DNA of 64,000 nucleotides, taken from contig JALHMC010000008.1 in the NCBI GenBank assembly GCA_022844225.1, positions 1-64,000 on the forward strand. The letters run 5' to 3'. Under the pieces are notes generated by a model. That model saw only the letters and a list, made by a program, of their open reading frames with translations, was not told the DNA's origin and searched no databases. The stretch is from Hyphomicrobiaceae bacterium. Its GTDB lineage: Bacteria > Pseudomonadota > Alphaproteobacteria > Rhizobiales > Hyphomicrobiaceae. Shown here one piece after another: positions 63,175 through 64,000 of the stretch. Positions within the stretch are counted from its first letter, which is position 1, and the number at the start of each line of letters is the position of its first letter. The position numbers and the translations under genes were made by a program.

Positions 63175-64000
63175 TCACCCCTTCGCGAGGAAGCGCTTCG
63201 CCTCGGTTTCATAGGCCCCATAGCCGAGAGTTTCGCGCAGATCCGCCGGCGAAAGGGCAGCCCCTGATTCCGCCTCTCCGGCCTTCAGTGCCGCGAGCCC
63301 GGCCTTGATGCCCGCAATGGCAGGCGACAGCATCGCGGTCGGGAACGTGCCGATCTTGAAGCCGAGCGCGGCGGCCTCCGTTTGCGACGGTGTGGCGCGA
63401 GGCGCACCAGGGGAGAGCACCACGAACGAGGGCTTGCCTTTGGCAGCGGCCACGGCCCGCTTGATCTCCGCCTCGTCGGCCGGACTGTCGAGGAACAGGA
63501 TATCGGCACCTTCCTCGACGTACATTTCGATACGGGCTACGGCTTCGTCGATGCCCGCCGTCGGGCGGCAATCGGTGCGAGCGAGGATCAGGATGCCACT
63601 CTCCTTGGCGGCCTCCTTCGCCGCCCGGATCTTCATACGTGCCTCCTCGCGCGGGATGCATGGCTTCCCTCCGGCAGTAAGCGCGCGCGGCGTGATCTTG
63701 TCCTCGATCAGGATCGCAGCCGCGCCAGCCCGGCCATAGGCACGAACCGTCCGCTGTACGTTCATAGGGTTGCCGTAGCCGTGGTCGCCGTCGGCGAGGA
63801 CGAGGGTCCCGGGCGCTGCCTGGCGGACCATGTTGAACGAATCGAACATTTCCGCGAACGAGATCAGATCGAGATCAGGCCCCCCGAGCCGGCTTGCAGC
63901 AACGCAAGAGCCGGACAGAAACGCGGTCTCGAAACCGGCTCCGGCCGCGAGTTTGGCGGAAATCCCATCCCAAACGGCGGGCATGACGACGAATTCGGGC
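63175..64000 (-). CDS. PEP mutase/isocitrate lyase family protein (N-terminus cut by window edge)
   Basis: At least 275 codons; the frame continues past the right edge (PEFVVMPAVWDG reads through the last base), so an ATG at 63984 is probably internal. LADGDHGYGNPMNVQRTVRAYG holds the metal-binding Asp, and ILIEDKITPRALTAGGKPCIPREEA the next acidic ligands. The KKCGH loop of true isocitrate lyases is absent. It is of the oxaloacetate-decarboxylase / carboxyphosphonoenolpyruvate-mutase-like group, as is the gene at 51.6 kb, but is only distantly similar to it. Confidence 0.88.
   Translation of the reverse strand, partial: PEFVVMPAVWDGISAKLAAGAGFETAFLSGSCVAASRLGGPDLDLISFAEMFDSFNMVRQAAPGTLVLADGDHGYGNPMNVQRTVRAYGRAGAAAILIEDKITPRALTAGGKPCIPREEARMKIRAAKEAAKESGILILARTDCRPTAGIDEAVARIEMYVEEGADILFLDSPADEAEIKRAVAAAKGKPSFVVLSPGAPRATPSQTEAAALGFKIGTFPTAMLSPAIAGIKAGLAALKAGEAESGAALSPADLRETLGYGAYETEAKRFLAKG

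Noticed and set aside
1..64000. CRISPR arrays, prophage, insertion sequences
   Set aside because: No regularly spaced repeats, no transposase or phage structural genes, and no terminal inverted repeats were seen on either strand.

Overview
This is a GC-rich stretch of an alphaproteobacterial chromosome, most likely Hyphomicrobiales (Rhizobiales). The evidence is the order of housekeeping genes: ileS-lspA-lipoprotein-M16-M16-pgi-mutL and sppA-ihfB-lapA-trpF-trpB. Orphan tripartite-tricarboxylate receptors (TctC/Bug), CaiB/BaiF CoA-transferases and PEP-mutase-fold lyases are also typical of metabolically broad members of that order. I cannot name the genus. No CRISPR array, insertion sequence, prophage or rRNA gene was seen.

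Layout. 1-1.9 kb: an ECF sigma / anti-sigma / secreted protein operon whose three genes are coupled by ATGA overlaps, the last one cut by the window edge. 2.1-4.4 kb: an enoyl-CoA hydratase, a small membrane protein and a CoA-transferase. 4.6-7.4 kb: MarR regulator, TctC receptor and sulfotransferase on the minus strand, with an AT-rich operator-like site. 7.5-12.8 kb: a possible ADP-ribosyltransferase-like protein, an IlvD/Edd dehydratase, two RidA proteins, a LysE exporter, a thioesterase and a small secreted protein. 12.9-24.7 kb: mutL, pgi, a catalytic/non-catalytic M16 peptidase pair, a lipoprotein, lspA, a macro-domain gene coupled to lspA, and ileS. 25-28.9 kb: trpB, trpF, lapA, ihfB, sppA. 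29-34.7 kb: TctC, MFS and EamA transporters, a class II aldolase, a CobW GTPase and tRNA-Leu(GAG). 35-47.9 kb: an exopolysaccharide locus with a chain-length protein, glycosyltransferase, outer-membrane export protein, priming sugar transferase, Tat-exported glycoside-hydrolase-like protein, Wzx flippase and nucleotide-sugar enzymes leading to UDP-glucuronate and probably UDP-xylose. 47.9-64 kb: a MaoC-like protein, a receptor-like kinase, oxaloacetate-decarboxylase-type lyases, SelO, a selenoprotein operon, ubiE, a Kef-type antiporter, an HpcH-type aldolase and a TPR protein.

Two items stand out. (1) At 56550-57071 an in-frame TGA lies in the motif U-G-S-C and is followed at a suitable distance by a perfect stem-loop. 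I read this as one selenoprotein of the UGSC family, not two short ORFs. It is the last gene of an operon with a CoA-transferase and a 358-residue protein of unknown function. (2) At 48843-51389 a complete Ser/Thr protein kinase is joined through one membrane segment and a proline-rich linker to a DctP-like TRAP solute-binding domain. This looks like a one-component receptor kinase that would sense an organic acid outside the cytoplasm. No TRAP permease lies near it.

Gene starts were chosen from ribosome-binding sites, overlaps and family lengths, so several are shorter than the longest possible reading frame. Functions are inferred from motifs read by eye; no database search was possible.
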